DNA of 64,000 nucleotides, from assembly GCF_947502395.1 (NCBI RefSeq), contig NZ_CANMZM010000001.1, positions 558,001 to 622,000 on the forward strand, in the 5' to 3' direction. A model generated the notes under the pieces. It saw only the letters and a program-made list of their open reading frames with translations. It was not told the origin of the DNA and did not search any database. This DNA is from an uncultured Erythrobacter sp. Lineage in GTDB: Bacteria; Pseudomonadota; Alphaproteobacteria; Sphingomonadales; Sphingomonadaceae. Positions 28,469 through 39,363 of this stretch are shown in pieces; the stretch's first letter is position 1, and each line of letters begins with the position of its first letter. Made by a program: the position numbers and the translations under genes.

Positions 28469-29370
28469 AAAGCTGGAAGCTGATCGCTCACGCACCCAAA
28501 AAGGTCGTGCAAGCCGCGCTTTTGGCTCACGACGAGATCGAGGAGTGGGACTATAACCTCGTCATTGCGGGACGCGAATTGAGTGAGGACCGGCCGCAAG
28601 ACTGGGTTCTTGAAGGTTGGTTGCCGTCCGAACCTGCAGAGGCAGAGAAGCATGCCATAGCCTCCCTTTTCGCTGGCACTCCGCCTGCAATCGACGTGGA
28701 AGAACTTCCTGAAACCGATTGGGTCGCGCAAAGCCAGCAAGGCACCCCGCCCATTCGCGCAGGCCAGTTCTTCGTCCACACGCCCGATTACGCACCTGAC
28801 CCTGACCTCATGAATTTCGCCATTCCGGCGTCTCAAGCCTTCGGCACGGGTCAGCACGAAACCACGGCCGGGTGTCTAGAAATGCTGAGCGCAATGAAGG
28901 CGAGCGGAATGCGCGCGAGGCGGATTGCTGATATCGGCACCGGAACCGGCCTTCTTGCCTTTGCTGGAGCGAAGTTGTGGCCAGCAGCACAAGTGACGGC
29001 TTCTGATATTGATCCAATCTGTGCCGAGGTCGTGCACTCCAATGCCGAGCTCAACTCCGTCACAATCGGTCCGTCGCCAAACGAGATCACCATGGTGGTT
29101 GCTGACGGCATGGATGACCAGTTGTTGTCGCTTCGCGGACCCTATGATCTGCTGATTGCGAACATACTGGCAGGGCCTTTAGTCGATTTGTCTCATGATT
29201 TTAGCGCTGCCGTGGCTCCAAGAGGAAGTCTACTGCTCGCTGGGCTTCTCAAAGGTAAGCAAGAGAGCGCCGTGCGGCGGGCGTATCGTAAGGCGGGCTT
29301 CCGTCTGGCCAGGCGATTGGAGCGAGGCGACTGGGCAATCCTATGGTTCCGCCGCCGAAATGTCATTTAA
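28465..29370 (+). CDS. prmA: ribosomal protein L11 methyltransferase
   Basis: This 301-residue SAM-dependent enzyme methylates lysines and the N-terminus of ribosomal protein L11. The substrate-recognition domain is N-terminal. The catalytic domain has AFGTGQHETTAGCLEML, motif I IADIGTGTGLLAFAGA and NILAGPL, all PrmA hallmarks. Its ATG overlaps the stop of the metallo-beta-lactamase gene (ATGA). Its stop shares TTAA with the convergent sigma factor gene. The length is normal. Confidence 0.93.
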   Translation: MKSWKLIAHAPKKVVQAALLAHDEIEEWDYNLVIAGRELSEDRPQDWVLEGWLPSEPAEAEKHAIASLFAGTPPAIDVEELPETDWVAQSQQGTPPIRAGQFFVHTPDYAPDPDLMNFAIPASQAFGTGQHETTAGCLEMLSAMKASGMRARRIADIGTGTGLLAFAGAKLWPAAQVTASDIDPICAEVVHSNAELNSVTIGPSPNEITMVVADGMDDQLLSLRGPYDLLIANILAGPLVDLSHDFSAAVAPRGSLLLAGLLKGKQESAVRRAYRKAGFRLARRLERGDWAILWFRRRNVI

Positions 29371-30587
29371 CGTGGGCCGAGTGAGGCTCGCTTTCGCTCC
29401 AGAAAAAGGCGTTCGGCCCGGGGCGGATTGAGCTCGAGCGCTTGCGAATAGGCGGCGATTGCCTCGTCCAAGCGGCCAAGCTGGGTCAGGAGATCCGCTT
29501 GCGCGACAAGGTAGGGACGCGACTTAGCGAGCTTGGATGAGTCTATCGCTTGCAATGCAAACAACCCCGTTTCGGCACCCTTTGCCTTGGACAATGCAAC
29601 GGCGCGATTAAGCGCTACAATCGGTCCCGGACGAAGGTGCAAAAGCCCGTCGTAAAGCCGAAGGATTGATGGCCAATCGGTCAATACCCCAAAGCCCATG
29701 CGAGCATGCGTGAGCTGGATGGAGGCCATGACTTGGTAAGGGCCCGTTTGTCCTAAAGCCGCAGCTTCCTCAAGCCAACGTCGCGCCTTCTCAATCGCAT
29801 CGTAATCCCACAGCGTCGTATCTTGCTCAGACAACGGCACCATTGCTCCCTCTTTATCAAGTCGGGCAGGCAACCTTGATTTTGCGAGATAGATCAGCGC
29901 AGCCAATCCCAAAGCTTCGGGCTCTTGCGGCATCAATTGAGCGACAAGCGCAGCTAGCCTTGCAACCTCTTCTCCCGCGTTTGCTCCATCGATCTGGGCA
30001 CGCTCAGCACCTGCATCCTGATAGGCGACCGTGTAGCCAAGCTCGAGCGTCAGAAGCACCGCGTCAAGCCGCTCACCCCATGCTTTTCGCGGTGGAAGCT
30101 CAAAGGGAATGCCAGCCTCGGCGACCTTGCGTTTTGCGCGGGTAATGCGTTGAAACATAGTCGCTTCACTGGTGAGGAAGACCCGCGCGATCTCTGCCAC
30201 TGGCAAACCGCAAATGACCTTCAACGCCAATGCAACACGCGTTTCGGTTGCGATAGAAGGATGGCAGCAGATAAAGATTAGCCGCAATCGCTCGTCTTCA
30301 ATCGCTTCTGGAAACTCAAGGACTTCAGCGCTCATATCAGCCGTCCTTTCTACATCCTCGATCGCGCGGGCCTCGGTTTGCTGGCGTCGGATGGTATCGA
30401 CAATCCACCGCTTTGAAGCGGTCATCAGCCAAGCGGCCACATTATCAGGCGCCACCATCTGGCTCAGGCATTTGGCGGCGCTTTCAGCGTACGCCTCTTC
30501 GGCCAAGTCGAGGTTGCGGCAATGCACAGCCAAGGCGGCAATTACCTTTGGCCGTGCATTGTGAATGGAATGGGCGAGATCGCTCAC
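29367..30587 (-). CDS. ECF sigma factor, ECF42 type
   Basis: This 406-residue sigma factor has region 2 and region 4 in the first ~180 residues (AAWLMTASKRWIVDTIRR; LALKVICGLPVAEIARVFLTSEATMFQRITRAKRK) and then about 220 residues of helical TPR-like C-terminal domain (TLWDYDAIEKARRWLEEA; GRLDEAIAAYSQALELNP). This layout and the adjacent YCII/DGPF gene identify the ECF42 group, where the C-terminal extension is needed for activity and no classical anti-sigma factor is present. It starts with GTG directly behind GGGGA, six bases after the stop of the DGPF gene. The promoter it recognises is not visible here. Confidence 0.87.
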   Translation of the reverse strand: MSDLAHSIHNARPKVIAALAVHCRNLDLAEEAYAESAAKCLSQMVAPDNVAAWLMTASKRWIVDTIRRQQTEARAIEDVERTADMSAEVLEFPEAIEDERLRLIFICCHPSIATETRVALALKVICGLPVAEIARVFLTSEATMFQRITRAKRKVAEAGIPFELPPRKAWGERLDAVLLTLELGYTVAYQDAGAERAQIDGANAGEEVARLAALVAQLMPQEPEALGLAALIYLAKSRLPARLDKEGAMVPLSEQDTTLWDYDAIEKARRWLEEAAALGQTGPYQVMASIQLTHARMGFGVLTDWPSILRLYDGLLHLRPGPIVALNRAVALSKAKGAETGLFALQAIDSSKLAKSRPYLVAQADLLTQLGRLDEAIAAYSQALELNPPRAERLFLERKRASLGPR

Positions 30588-30592
30588 TCCCC

Positions 30593-30955
30593 TTACATTT
30601 CCTCTTCAGGCCAGACAGGGCGAATTTCGACTGCGCCTTTGCCCGGAATGGGGATCATCCGCGCCCACTCAATGGCAGCATCCAAATCGGCGGCCTCGAC
30701 GATATAATAACCGCCCAATTCCTCATGCGTTTCCGCAAAAGGGCCATCACGCAGAGCCGGTTTGTCGCCTCCTTCGTAGCGCAATGTGGTCGCTGTATGC
30801 GCCTCACGAAGCCGGTTGCCCGAAAACTCAACACCATCCGCCTCAAGCTTTTCAATCAGCTTCATATGTCCGGCAAGCGTTGCCTCCATGACGGCTGCGC
30901 CATCTTCGCCAGAATAAGCGTCTTCACTCTCGTGGATCATCAACATGTATTGCAT
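30593..30955 (-). CDS. YCII/DGPF-domain protein, ECF42 partner
   Basis: This 120-residue protein of the YCII superfamily starts MQYMLMIHESED and carries the DGPFAE motif at residues 70-75, followed by LGGYYIVEA. DGPF proteins are encoded beside ECF42 sigma factors and are often their regulatory targets; their reaction is not known. I chose ATG 30955, with GGAG nine bases upstream, because it gives the family N-terminus. It is the upstream gene of a two-gene operon with the sigma factor (six-base gap). Confidence 0.9.
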   Translation of the reverse strand: MQYMLMIHESEDAYSGEDGAAVMEATLAGHMKLIEKLEADGVEFSGNRLREAHTATTLRYEGGDKPALRDGPFAETHEELGGYYIVEAADLDAAIEWARMIPIPGKGAVEIRPVWPEEEM

Positions 30956-31055
30956 TTGTCTTGTCTCCGTCACTGACCTCGCGCCGATCGTGGCGAGGCT
31001 CTGACAGGATGACGAACGAGACAAGGCGGATTCGACAACTCGCTGAAGAAAATTT

Positions 31056-31549
31056 CTAAGCCACCGTCTTTTCGAGGAAATTTAGCGCATTGAGAGTGAA
31101 AGCGTACATGTTCGCGATGCGATCATCACTCTCAGTTTCCAATGCAGTGTACGCTTCAAACCCATCAGGCCCAGCAATGGCCACAACACTCAGGCCGGAA
31201 GGTGCGCCTCCTGGGTGCTTTGATCCACCGACCGATCCGCTTTCGGCAAGCCCCCAATCGGCCTGCATATTGTCGCGGATCGAGCGTGCTTGAATCAACG
31301 CATACTCAGGGCAAGGACCGCGAATGCCCTTGTACACCTCTCGCGGTTGGGCAAACAGGACATCGCGCACCCGGAAGGAATAGACCACGCCTCCACCGAC
31401 AAAGAAATTGAGCGCGCCAGGCACCGTTAGGAGGCTCGCCATGATCAGGCCCCCAGTCGCTCCATCGGCGACCGCCACTTTCTCGCCACGAGCACGTAAG
31501 CTTTCCGCGATCCGCGCAGCTTGCGGGTGAAACTCGCGAAGGACGTCCA

Positions 31550-31550
<1 letters not shown>
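31056..31550 (-). CDS. CinA C-terminal (PncC-like) domain protein with altered active site
   Basis: This 164-residue protein is the length of stand-alone CinA/PncC nicotinamide-nucleotide amidases. The fold is recognisable (ARGEKVAVADGATGGLIMASLLTVPGA, GGVVYS). However, the active-site motif AESxTGG reads ADGATGG, so the nucleophilic Ser is Gly; the Lys after YS is replaced (YSFRVRD); and the GxAGP motif reads GLAESGS. It may be a pseudoenzyme or have a new role. ATG 31550 overlaps the ligA stop (TGATG); GTG 31553 would add one residue. It is the last gene of the recN-ligA operon. Confidence 0.75.
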
Positions 31551-33980
<2,430 letters not shown>

Positions 33981-33998
33981 AGAAGCCCCTACTAAGGC

Positions 33999-34571
33999 CT
34001 ATTGCTCAGATCCGTTTTGCGCCTCGACGGGTTCCGGCAATTCGAGCGGCACACCCGTGTCCGAAGCGTTGGCATCTGGATCGGCGGCATCTGGATCGGC
34101 GGCATCTTCGTCCTCACTATCGCCGTTTCCACCGATCACGACGCCATCGCCGTTTATGTCGATGCCGATTTGAAGATCTTCAAACTCTCCAAGAATCTCG
34201 CGGACACGCGCCTCAGCTTCGTCTTCGGATAGCTCTCCGCGTTCACTTGCCTCTCCGATTTCGCGCAGCTTCGGCAGTGCCTCTGCCCATCTCTCGCCTG
34301 CGTCTTCGGGCAATTGAATGAATTCGCCCATCTCGCTGCGCAGATCACGTTCAAGCGACCCGTCTGCGATGGCTCCGGAAATTGCCAAGCCGAGAAAGAT
34401 CGGCGCAAGCAGTCCAATGCCGGACGAGATAAGAAAGACTTTGCGAAAACTCATCTCAGTCAGGAAATGAAGCGCAACCATAAAGGCCAGAGCGACCAGC
34501 GCCGCGATGCCAACACCTGCCAAAAGCGCCATGAGCACCAGACCAGCGAGAATTCCGCCAAGTATTTCCAT
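33999..34571 (-). CDS. membrane protein with acidic C-terminal tail
   Basis: This 190-residue protein has two hydrophobic regions (residues 5-38 and 45-70) followed by an acidic soluble domain and a low-complexity tail with repeated AADPD units (near residues 160-172), encoded by a 15-base tandem repeat. A stretch IDINGDGVVIGGNGDSEDED resembles a calcium-binding Asp/Gly loop, but I would not call an EF-hand. Its ATG overlaps the recN stop (TAATG), which indicates translational coupling. The function is unknown. Confidence 0.65.
   Translation of the reverse strand: MEILGGILAGLVLMALLAGVGIAALVALAFMVALHFLTEMSFRKVFLISSGIGLLAPIFLGLAISGAIADGSLERDLRSEMGEFIQLPEDAGERWAEALPKLREIGEASERGELSEDEAEARVREILGEFEDLQIGIDINGDGVVIGGNGDSEDEDAADPDAADPDANASDTGVPLELPEPVEAQNGSEQ
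34071..34106. repeat. 15-base tandem repeat inside a coding tail
   Basis: GCATCTGGATCGGCG occurs twice in tandem (34071-34085, 34086-34100), and a third partial unit follows. On the coding strand it encodes repeated Ala-Asp-Pro-Asp-Ala in the acidic tail of the membrane protein. Copy number may vary between strains by slippage. Confidence 0.85.
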
Positions 34572-36238
34572 TATACGTCCTCCAGCAGTCGATCCGCCTG
34601 CGCGCGTGCTTCTGACGTAATCTCAGCACCAGAGAGCATGCGGGCGATCTCTTCTTGCCTGCCTGCAATGTCCAACTCAACAACCCCGGTCTTGGTGACT
34701 GTGCCATTGGACGATTTGGCGATGAGGTAATGCTGCGATCCTCGGGCGGCGACTTGCGGCGAATGCGTGACGGCAAGCAGTTGTCCCTCTTCTGCAGCAA
34801 GACGCGCCAGACGCTCACCGATTGCGCTAGCAACCGCTCCGCCCACGCCACGATCGATCTCATCAAAGATAATTGTGGCCGCCCCGCCCCTTTCTGCGAG
34901 CGCCACTTTGAGCGCCAGAATAAAGCGTGAGAGCTCGCCGCCCGAAGCGATTTTGGTGAGCGACGCGAAGTCCGATCCCGGATTGGTGGAGATCAGAAAC
35001 TCGACCCCATCCATTCCGCTGGCACCCCAGCGATCCTCGGGCAATGTGCTGATTGCAGTCTTGAACCGTGCCGCATCGAGCTTAAGCGGAGCCAATTCGC
35101 CAGCCACCGCCTTGTCGAGCTTCTTCGCAGCTTTAACCCGCTGTTCATGCACCTTCTCGGCTGTCTTTACATAGGCTTCACGCGCTTCGACCGCACCCGC
35201 CTCAAGCGCGTCCAATTGTGCTTCACCGCCTTCAATCGCATCGAGCCGCGCCCGCATCTCACGCATGAGTTCGGGCAATGCATCCACTTCGCAACGGTGC
35301 TTACGAGCCAAAGCGCGCAGTTCAAACAGGCGCGTTTCCGCCGCATCGAGCGCCTGCGGATCATGGACAAGCGCGAGTGCCGCCGATTCCAGCTTCTCCT
35401 CCGCTTCTCCCGCTTCAATAACGGCGCGATCAAGCGACGCCAGCGCCTCAGTCAAAAGGGGATGCTGGTCCGCAATCCTATCGAGCTTACGCGCGGCCAC
35501 ACGCAAATTCGCAAGCGGTGAGTCCGAGCCCTCCCAAAGGTGCCGCAACTCCTCAAGGTCACCTGAAAGCTTCTCGCCTTTCTGCATATCAGAACGCGCC
35601 TCCGCGAGGCGACTCTCCTCTCCCGCTTGTGGTTCGAGCGTGGTGAGTTCAGCCAAATGCGCTATCAAGAGGTCTTGGTCTGCGCGCACTTGTTCGACTG
35701 CGTCTCGCGCTTCGGACAATTGGGCCTCGGCCTTGGTCCAGGCTTTCCAACGGCGATCCAGCACATCCAGATCAACACCTGTGAACCGATCAAGCAGAGC
35801 CAAGTGACCTCGCGGGTTCACGAGGCCCCGATCATCATGTTGACCATGCAGCTCGACCAAGGACGCAGCAAGATCGCGCAGCAAGCTAACGCTCGTCGGT
35901 TGGTCATTGATAAAGGCCTTGGAGCCTCCATCAGCTTTCACCTGTCGGCGAATTATCAGAGGCTCGCCAGGCTCAATCTCGATGTCCGCATCATCCAAAG
36001 CAGCCACAATTGCGCGGGGCATCTGCGCAAATTCAAAGCTGGCTGACACGCTGGCTTTTGGCTCTCCGCCGCGCACGAGCGCCGTTTCTGCCCGGTCACC
36101 CAGCACAAGGCCAAGCGCATCGAGCAGGATCGACTTACCCGCGCCGGTCTCCCCAGTGAGAACGCCAAGCCCGCGCCGAAAATCGAGATCAAGCGCTTCG
36201 ATGAGAACAATATTGCGGATGGAAAGCCGGGTTAGCAT
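34571..36238 (-). CDS. recN: DNA repair protein RecN
   Basis: This 555-residue SMC-like ATPase acts at double-strand breaks. Walker A is GETGAGKS at residues 29-36. The central part is coiled coil. The C-terminal head has the signature ASGGELSRFILALKVAL and Walker B TIIFDEIDRGVGG. It is complete. It leads the operon recN - membrane protein - membrane protein - ligA - CinA-like. In many alphaproteobacteria bamD lies directly upstream of recN; here about 3.1 kb of other DNA separates them. Confidence 0.96.
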   Translation of the reverse strand: MLTRLSIRNIVLIEALDLDFRRGLGVLTGETGAGKSILLDALGLVLGDRAETALVRGGEPKASVSASFEFAQMPRAIVAALDDADIEIEPGEPLIIRRQVKADGGSKAFINDQPTSVSLLRDLAASLVELHGQHDDRGLVNPRGHLALLDRFTGVDLDVLDRRWKAWTKAEAQLSEARDAVEQVRADQDLLIAHLAELTTLEPQAGEESRLAEARSDMQKGEKLSGDLEELRHLWEGSDSPLANLRVAARKLDRIADQHPLLTEALASLDRAVIEAGEAEEKLESAALALVHDPQALDAAETRLFELRALARKHRCEVDALPELMREMRARLDAIEGGEAQLDALEAGAVEAREAYVKTAEKVHEQRVKAAKKLDKAVAGELAPLKLDAARFKTAISTLPEDRWGASGMDGVEFLISTNPGSDFASLTKIASGGELSRFILALKVALAERGGAATIIFDEIDRGVGGAVASAIGERLARLAAEEGQLLAVTHSPQVAARGSQHYLIAKSSNGTVTKTGVVELDIAGRQEEIARMLSGAEITSEARAQADRLLEDV

Positions 36239-36322
36239 TGCGAAAGCGGTCTAACGCAATCCGCACGCCTCGTCACGCAGGGTTCACCCGAAAACGAACA
36301 GCTTTGGTTGGTTATTCGAAGA

Positions 36323-36382
36323 GTCCGCTGTCAACGCTGCAGAGCTTAGCGTGAGAGTCCACTTCTGCGGGTGACAGCGGAC
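36323..36382. repeat. 60-base inverted repeat with nested hairpin
   Basis: GTCCGCTGTCA (36323-36333) pairs perfectly with TGACAGCGGAC (36372-36382). Inside, ACGCT (36334-36338) pairs with AGCGT (36348-36352). There is no T-run, so it is not a simple terminator. It lies between the histidine kinase stop and recN. The GTCCGCT...AGCGGAC form resembles dispersed intergenic repeats of this bacterial group (recalled, not searched). Confidence 0.7.
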
Positions 36383-36407
36383 ACGACGCATTAGAGATTC
36401 AAGCCGT

Positions 36408-36451
36408 GGAGTGAGTGGCGTTGGCACCCAGGAATTCGGTCAGCTCACTCC
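36408..36451 (-). terminator. weak hairpin downstream of the histidine kinase gene
   Basis: GGAGTGAG (36408-36415) pairs with CTCACTCC (36444-36451) across a 28-base loop, 38 bases after the kinase stop. No T-run follows, so it may end or stabilise the transcript by another route. Confidence is low. Confidence 0.3.
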
Positions 36452-36488
36452 GCCACTTCACCTCATCGCCTGAGGTCACCGGTGTCGC

Positions 36489-38408
36489 CTAGGCGGAGAA
36501 CTCCAAAGTCCATTTGTTGCCAATCGGCGACACGGCTTGATGCTCCAGCGTACCCCCGATCTGCAACGCAAGCTCGTTGACGATATCAAGTCCACCTCCA
36601 CTCTTGAAATTGGTGCCGACAGAGAAATGCTCTCCTTGGTCGATTACCGTGAGGACGAACTGATCCTCATCCATTGCCTTGAGCGACAGGTCGAAGCTAC
36701 CCTGTGTGTGCTTGAATACGTTGGCGGTCAATTCGGCAACAAGTAAGCCAAGCGGCGAAGCAGTTGCTTTGTCGAACTGAACATCCTCGATCGCTATCAA
36801 ACCGACCCGGTCCGCTGCGCCATAGGTGTCTGCAATCTGGCCAATTAGTTCTGTGAGCATGCTCTGAGCGCTCACGGTTGCCTCGACGTCGGTTTCTCCA
36901 TCCGCGTAGAGATTGTTATACACCGCGGCCATTGAAAGAACGCGGTTCTTCATGCTCTTCATAACGGTTGCGCTTTCGCTAGGAGCGCTTCGCGACTGCA
37001 AGTTCAGCAAAGATAAGAGCAACTGCAAGTTGTTTTTCACGCGATGCTGAATATCCGCATTCAGCAAGCGCTGCCTGTCGAGCGATAGATGCAAGGCTGC
37101 ATTAAGCCTTCGCTCTGCGCGATCACTTCGGAACAGGACCCATGCCAATAGTGCCAGCAAGACAGCCAGTGCCAAGGCACCAAAGATGAGTTGCTGCTGC
37201 TGCGCATTGCGTGATTGCAATGCCTCTGCCTCTGTCTTCAAGAGTTGCATGTTTAGTGTATCGAGCTCTTGGCGATAACGGAAGGTATCGAGCGCACTCC
37301 CTGCCTTTGCGGCGATACCATCCAGTGTTTCGTCATAAGCGATACGTAATCTGAAGTTTTCCAGAGCGTCGCTAAGCCGCCCTTCGCGGACTGCGATGTC
37401 CGATGCAAGTCGATTGGCCTGTAAACGTCTCTCAAGAATCGAGGGTGTCGCGTCGTCGCCGGAAGATAACGCGCTTTCCGCTTTATCCAAAGCTGACATA
37501 GCCAGCGCGAGATTGGCTTTTGCTTTTTCAATATCGCCCGTGAACTCGGCTGCTATTCCAAGCACCGTTAGTGCATCGACCTCGGGCAAAAGCAGGTTCG
37601 AGTTCTGGGCCACTCTAAGGCATCTTTGGGCCGCAGAACGCGCTTGCATAGGTTTCTCTGTTACCAATGAAAGCTGAGCTTCTTCACAGTGTAATGTAGC
37701 TGTAAGCTCTGCGCTCTCCTCGAGATCGAGAAAGCCGCGGATCTCCTCAAGCAAAGATTCGGCTTCGCTGAATCGACCGACCTTTCGATATGCCCGAGCG
37801 AGTGGCAAAAAGCCGCTCGCCCTATCCGTGGTCCTTTCGTCAGCCAAAAGAACGGGGCGCGCCTCTTCCAGTAACTCAATCGCTTCGCTAGGCCGCCCGA
37901 ACTCGAGCAGCAAGCTACCGAAGCTGGTCAAAGTGTGATCGTGAGCGACAGCCTCCTTATCAGCCTGTTTGGATAACTCCACGGCATACCCATAGGCCTC
38001 AACCGCCGCCGCCAACTCGCCCCGCGCCTGTTCCATTGCCCCGATATTGGTCCAGCCCCGCGACGCAGAAAGAAAATCATCTTGCTCAACCGCCATATCC
38101 AGAGCCTGATGCGCGTAGACAAGCGCTTCATCCATTCGGCCCTGCATAGCAAAGCTCACACCTATGATGTTGAGCGCACGTCTTCTGTTATCTAGTGACA
38201 ACGGAGGGTCGTTCGCTTCAAGAAAAGCCATCGCCTTCGAGCGGCCCAAAGCCGGATCGGCATTGATGGCATCCCACATTTCATCTTGATCGAAGGCTTC
38301 ACCAGCTATCAGCGATGATTGCGAGGCGCTCGACTGCTGCGCTGCTAAGGGCGCATTTGGCATCGTGATGATTAGAAATAGCACAATTGCGATACGCATG
38401 CCGATCAT
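36489..38408 (-). CDS. TPR sensor histidine kinase, HisKA_2/HWE-like
   Basis: This 639-residue protein has a signal peptide (cleavage near LAAQQ), a periplasmic array of TPR units (about residues 75-380), a membrane helix near 405-426 and a cytoplasmic kinase. The phospho-acceptor is His455 in HRVKNNLQLLLSLLNLQSRS, the HisKA_2 signature. An HATPase region follows (LLVAELTANVFKHTQG as N-box, KSGGGLDIVN as G-box). Such kinases often feed the alphaproteobacterial general stress response, but no response regulator, PhyR or NepR gene is adjacent. I chose ATG 38408; a TTG at 38414 is better spaced from AGGAGG and is possible. Confidence 0.85.
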   Translation of the reverse strand: MIGMRIAIVLFLIITMPNAPLAAQQSSASQSSLIAGEAFDQDEMWDAINADPALGRSKAMAFLEANDPPLSLDNRRRALNIIGVSFAMQGRMDEALVYAHQALDMAVEQDDFLSASRGWTNIGAMEQARGELAAAVEAYGYAVELSKQADKEAVAHDHTLTSFGSLLLEFGRPSEAIELLEEARPVLLADERTTDRASGFLPLARAYRKVGRFSEAESLLEEIRGFLDLEESAELTATLHCEEAQLSLVTEKPMQARSAAQRCLRVAQNSNLLLPEVDALTVLGIAAEFTGDIEKAKANLALAMSALDKAESALSSGDDATPSILERRLQANRLASDIAVREGRLSDALENFRLRIAYDETLDGIAAKAGSALDTFRYRQELDTLNMQLLKTEAEALQSRNAQQQQLIFGALALAVLLALLAWVLFRSDRAERRLNAALHLSLDRQRLLNADIQHRVKNNLQLLLSLLNLQSRSAPSESATVMKSMKNRVLSMAAVYNNLYADGETDVEATVSAQSMLTELIGQIADTYGAADRVGLIAIEDVQFDKATASPLGLLVAELTANVFKHTQGSFDLSLKAMDEDQFVLTVIDQGEHFSVGTNFKSGGGLDIVNELALQIGGTLEHQAVSPIGNKWTLEFSA

Positions 38409-38994
38409 CGTCAAGCAATCCTCCTGTGACAATGCGACGCCCCGTCCGATCAATACTCGACGCGGATACGTTGTCGTTGAACTTTCTCGAAGCTCGGCAT
38501 TGAGGCATTAACGCCCAGGGCCACAATTTAGTTCCATCGAAAAGTGGCAAGACGATCTGGCAATTCTGGGTTGTCGCGGCTGTTCGAACTTACGCTTGGT
38601 GGAGCATCTAGACTGGATTTTTTGAAGATTATTGACGAGACACGCTACGTTTTGCGGGGAATTGCTCGTGAAAAATTGATGTGCTCGACAACCAGGCTAA
38701 ATCAAAAAGAGGTAGGAAGCAAAGTCCGGTTTCGCCGGTTACTCGGAAGTACTTCCTTTGCTGAGATTCCGACTGCGTTTGGGTCGTCACCTGCCGGTCC
38801 GTTTTTGCTTGCCGGTCAATTTGATCCTGACAGTCCGCACCCGGCCCGTAGCAGACATTCGGTCGCGCAGGGACGTTGCATGCGATCAAATCATTCTTCC
38901 ACCGTTATCGAATTTCAGGTATGGGCAATCTCGTCTGCAAAAGTTCCGGGCGCGAGAGTGCGAAGTCTTATTCGTATGGAGGGGATGAGAACTG
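38409..38994. other. 586-base region without a convincing gene
   Basis: No frame here has coding character; it looks richer in A+T than its surroundings. It must hold the kinase promoter (right to left) and that of the secreted protein at 38995. I see a perfect 12-base palindrome GGAAGTACTTCC at 38745-38756 and a small CCGG-TTTCG-CCGG hairpin at about 38726-38738. A non-coding RNA is possible but not shown. Confidence 0.4.
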
Positions 38995-39336
38995 ATGAAG
39001 AAAGCGTTGATCTCTGCCACATTGTTGGCGTTGCTTGCCAGTTCTACTACGGCTTTTGGTTCTGGTACACGGCCTCGCGGTGGCACTGACTTCGGATGGG
39101 GCAAGGAAACCATGCGAGGCACCAACAGCAACATCTCAAATGAGCGTCGCTTGATCACTCGGGGCCGCACACAAGTGCGCCGACACATCACCTGCAAGAG
39201 CTGCGAATACCATAACAACCTCAATCGTGAAACAGCGCGAGAAGTCGCTCGAGCCGTGCGCGCTGGTCGCTTTGATATCAAAGACAATCGCCGTAACGCT
39301 GTGCTTGCCTATTTGATTGAGCGCTACGGTATCTAA
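38995..39336 (+). CDS. small secreted protein of unknown function
   Basis: This 113-residue protein starts at ATG 38995 with GGAGGGGA upstream. It has a signal peptide (MKKALISATLLALLASSTTAFG) and a basic mature part with one CxxC pair (ITCKSCEYHNN) and a C-terminal helix-rich stretch (ETAREVARAVRAGRFDIKDNRRNAVLAYLIERY). I do not recognise the family. It stands alone on the plus strand between the kinase and bamD, inside DNA that interrupts the usual bamD-recN order. Confidence 0.65.
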   Translation: MKKALISATLLALLASSTTAFGSGTRPRGGTDFGWGKETMRGTNSNISNERRLITRGRTQVRRHITCKSCEYHNNLNRETAREVARAVRAGRFDIKDNRRNAVLAYLIERYGI

Positions 39337-39363
39337 TTAAGATCAGCAGGAGACTGGGTTTCC

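Noticed and set aside
34110..34160. EF-hand in the acidic membrane protein
   Set aside because: The DINGDG stretch lacks the flanking helices and the full 12-residue loop pattern.
38544..39089. 181-codon plus-strand frame upstream of the small secreted protein
   Set aside because: No ribosome binding site, atypical composition, and it runs into the real gene at 38995 in another frame.
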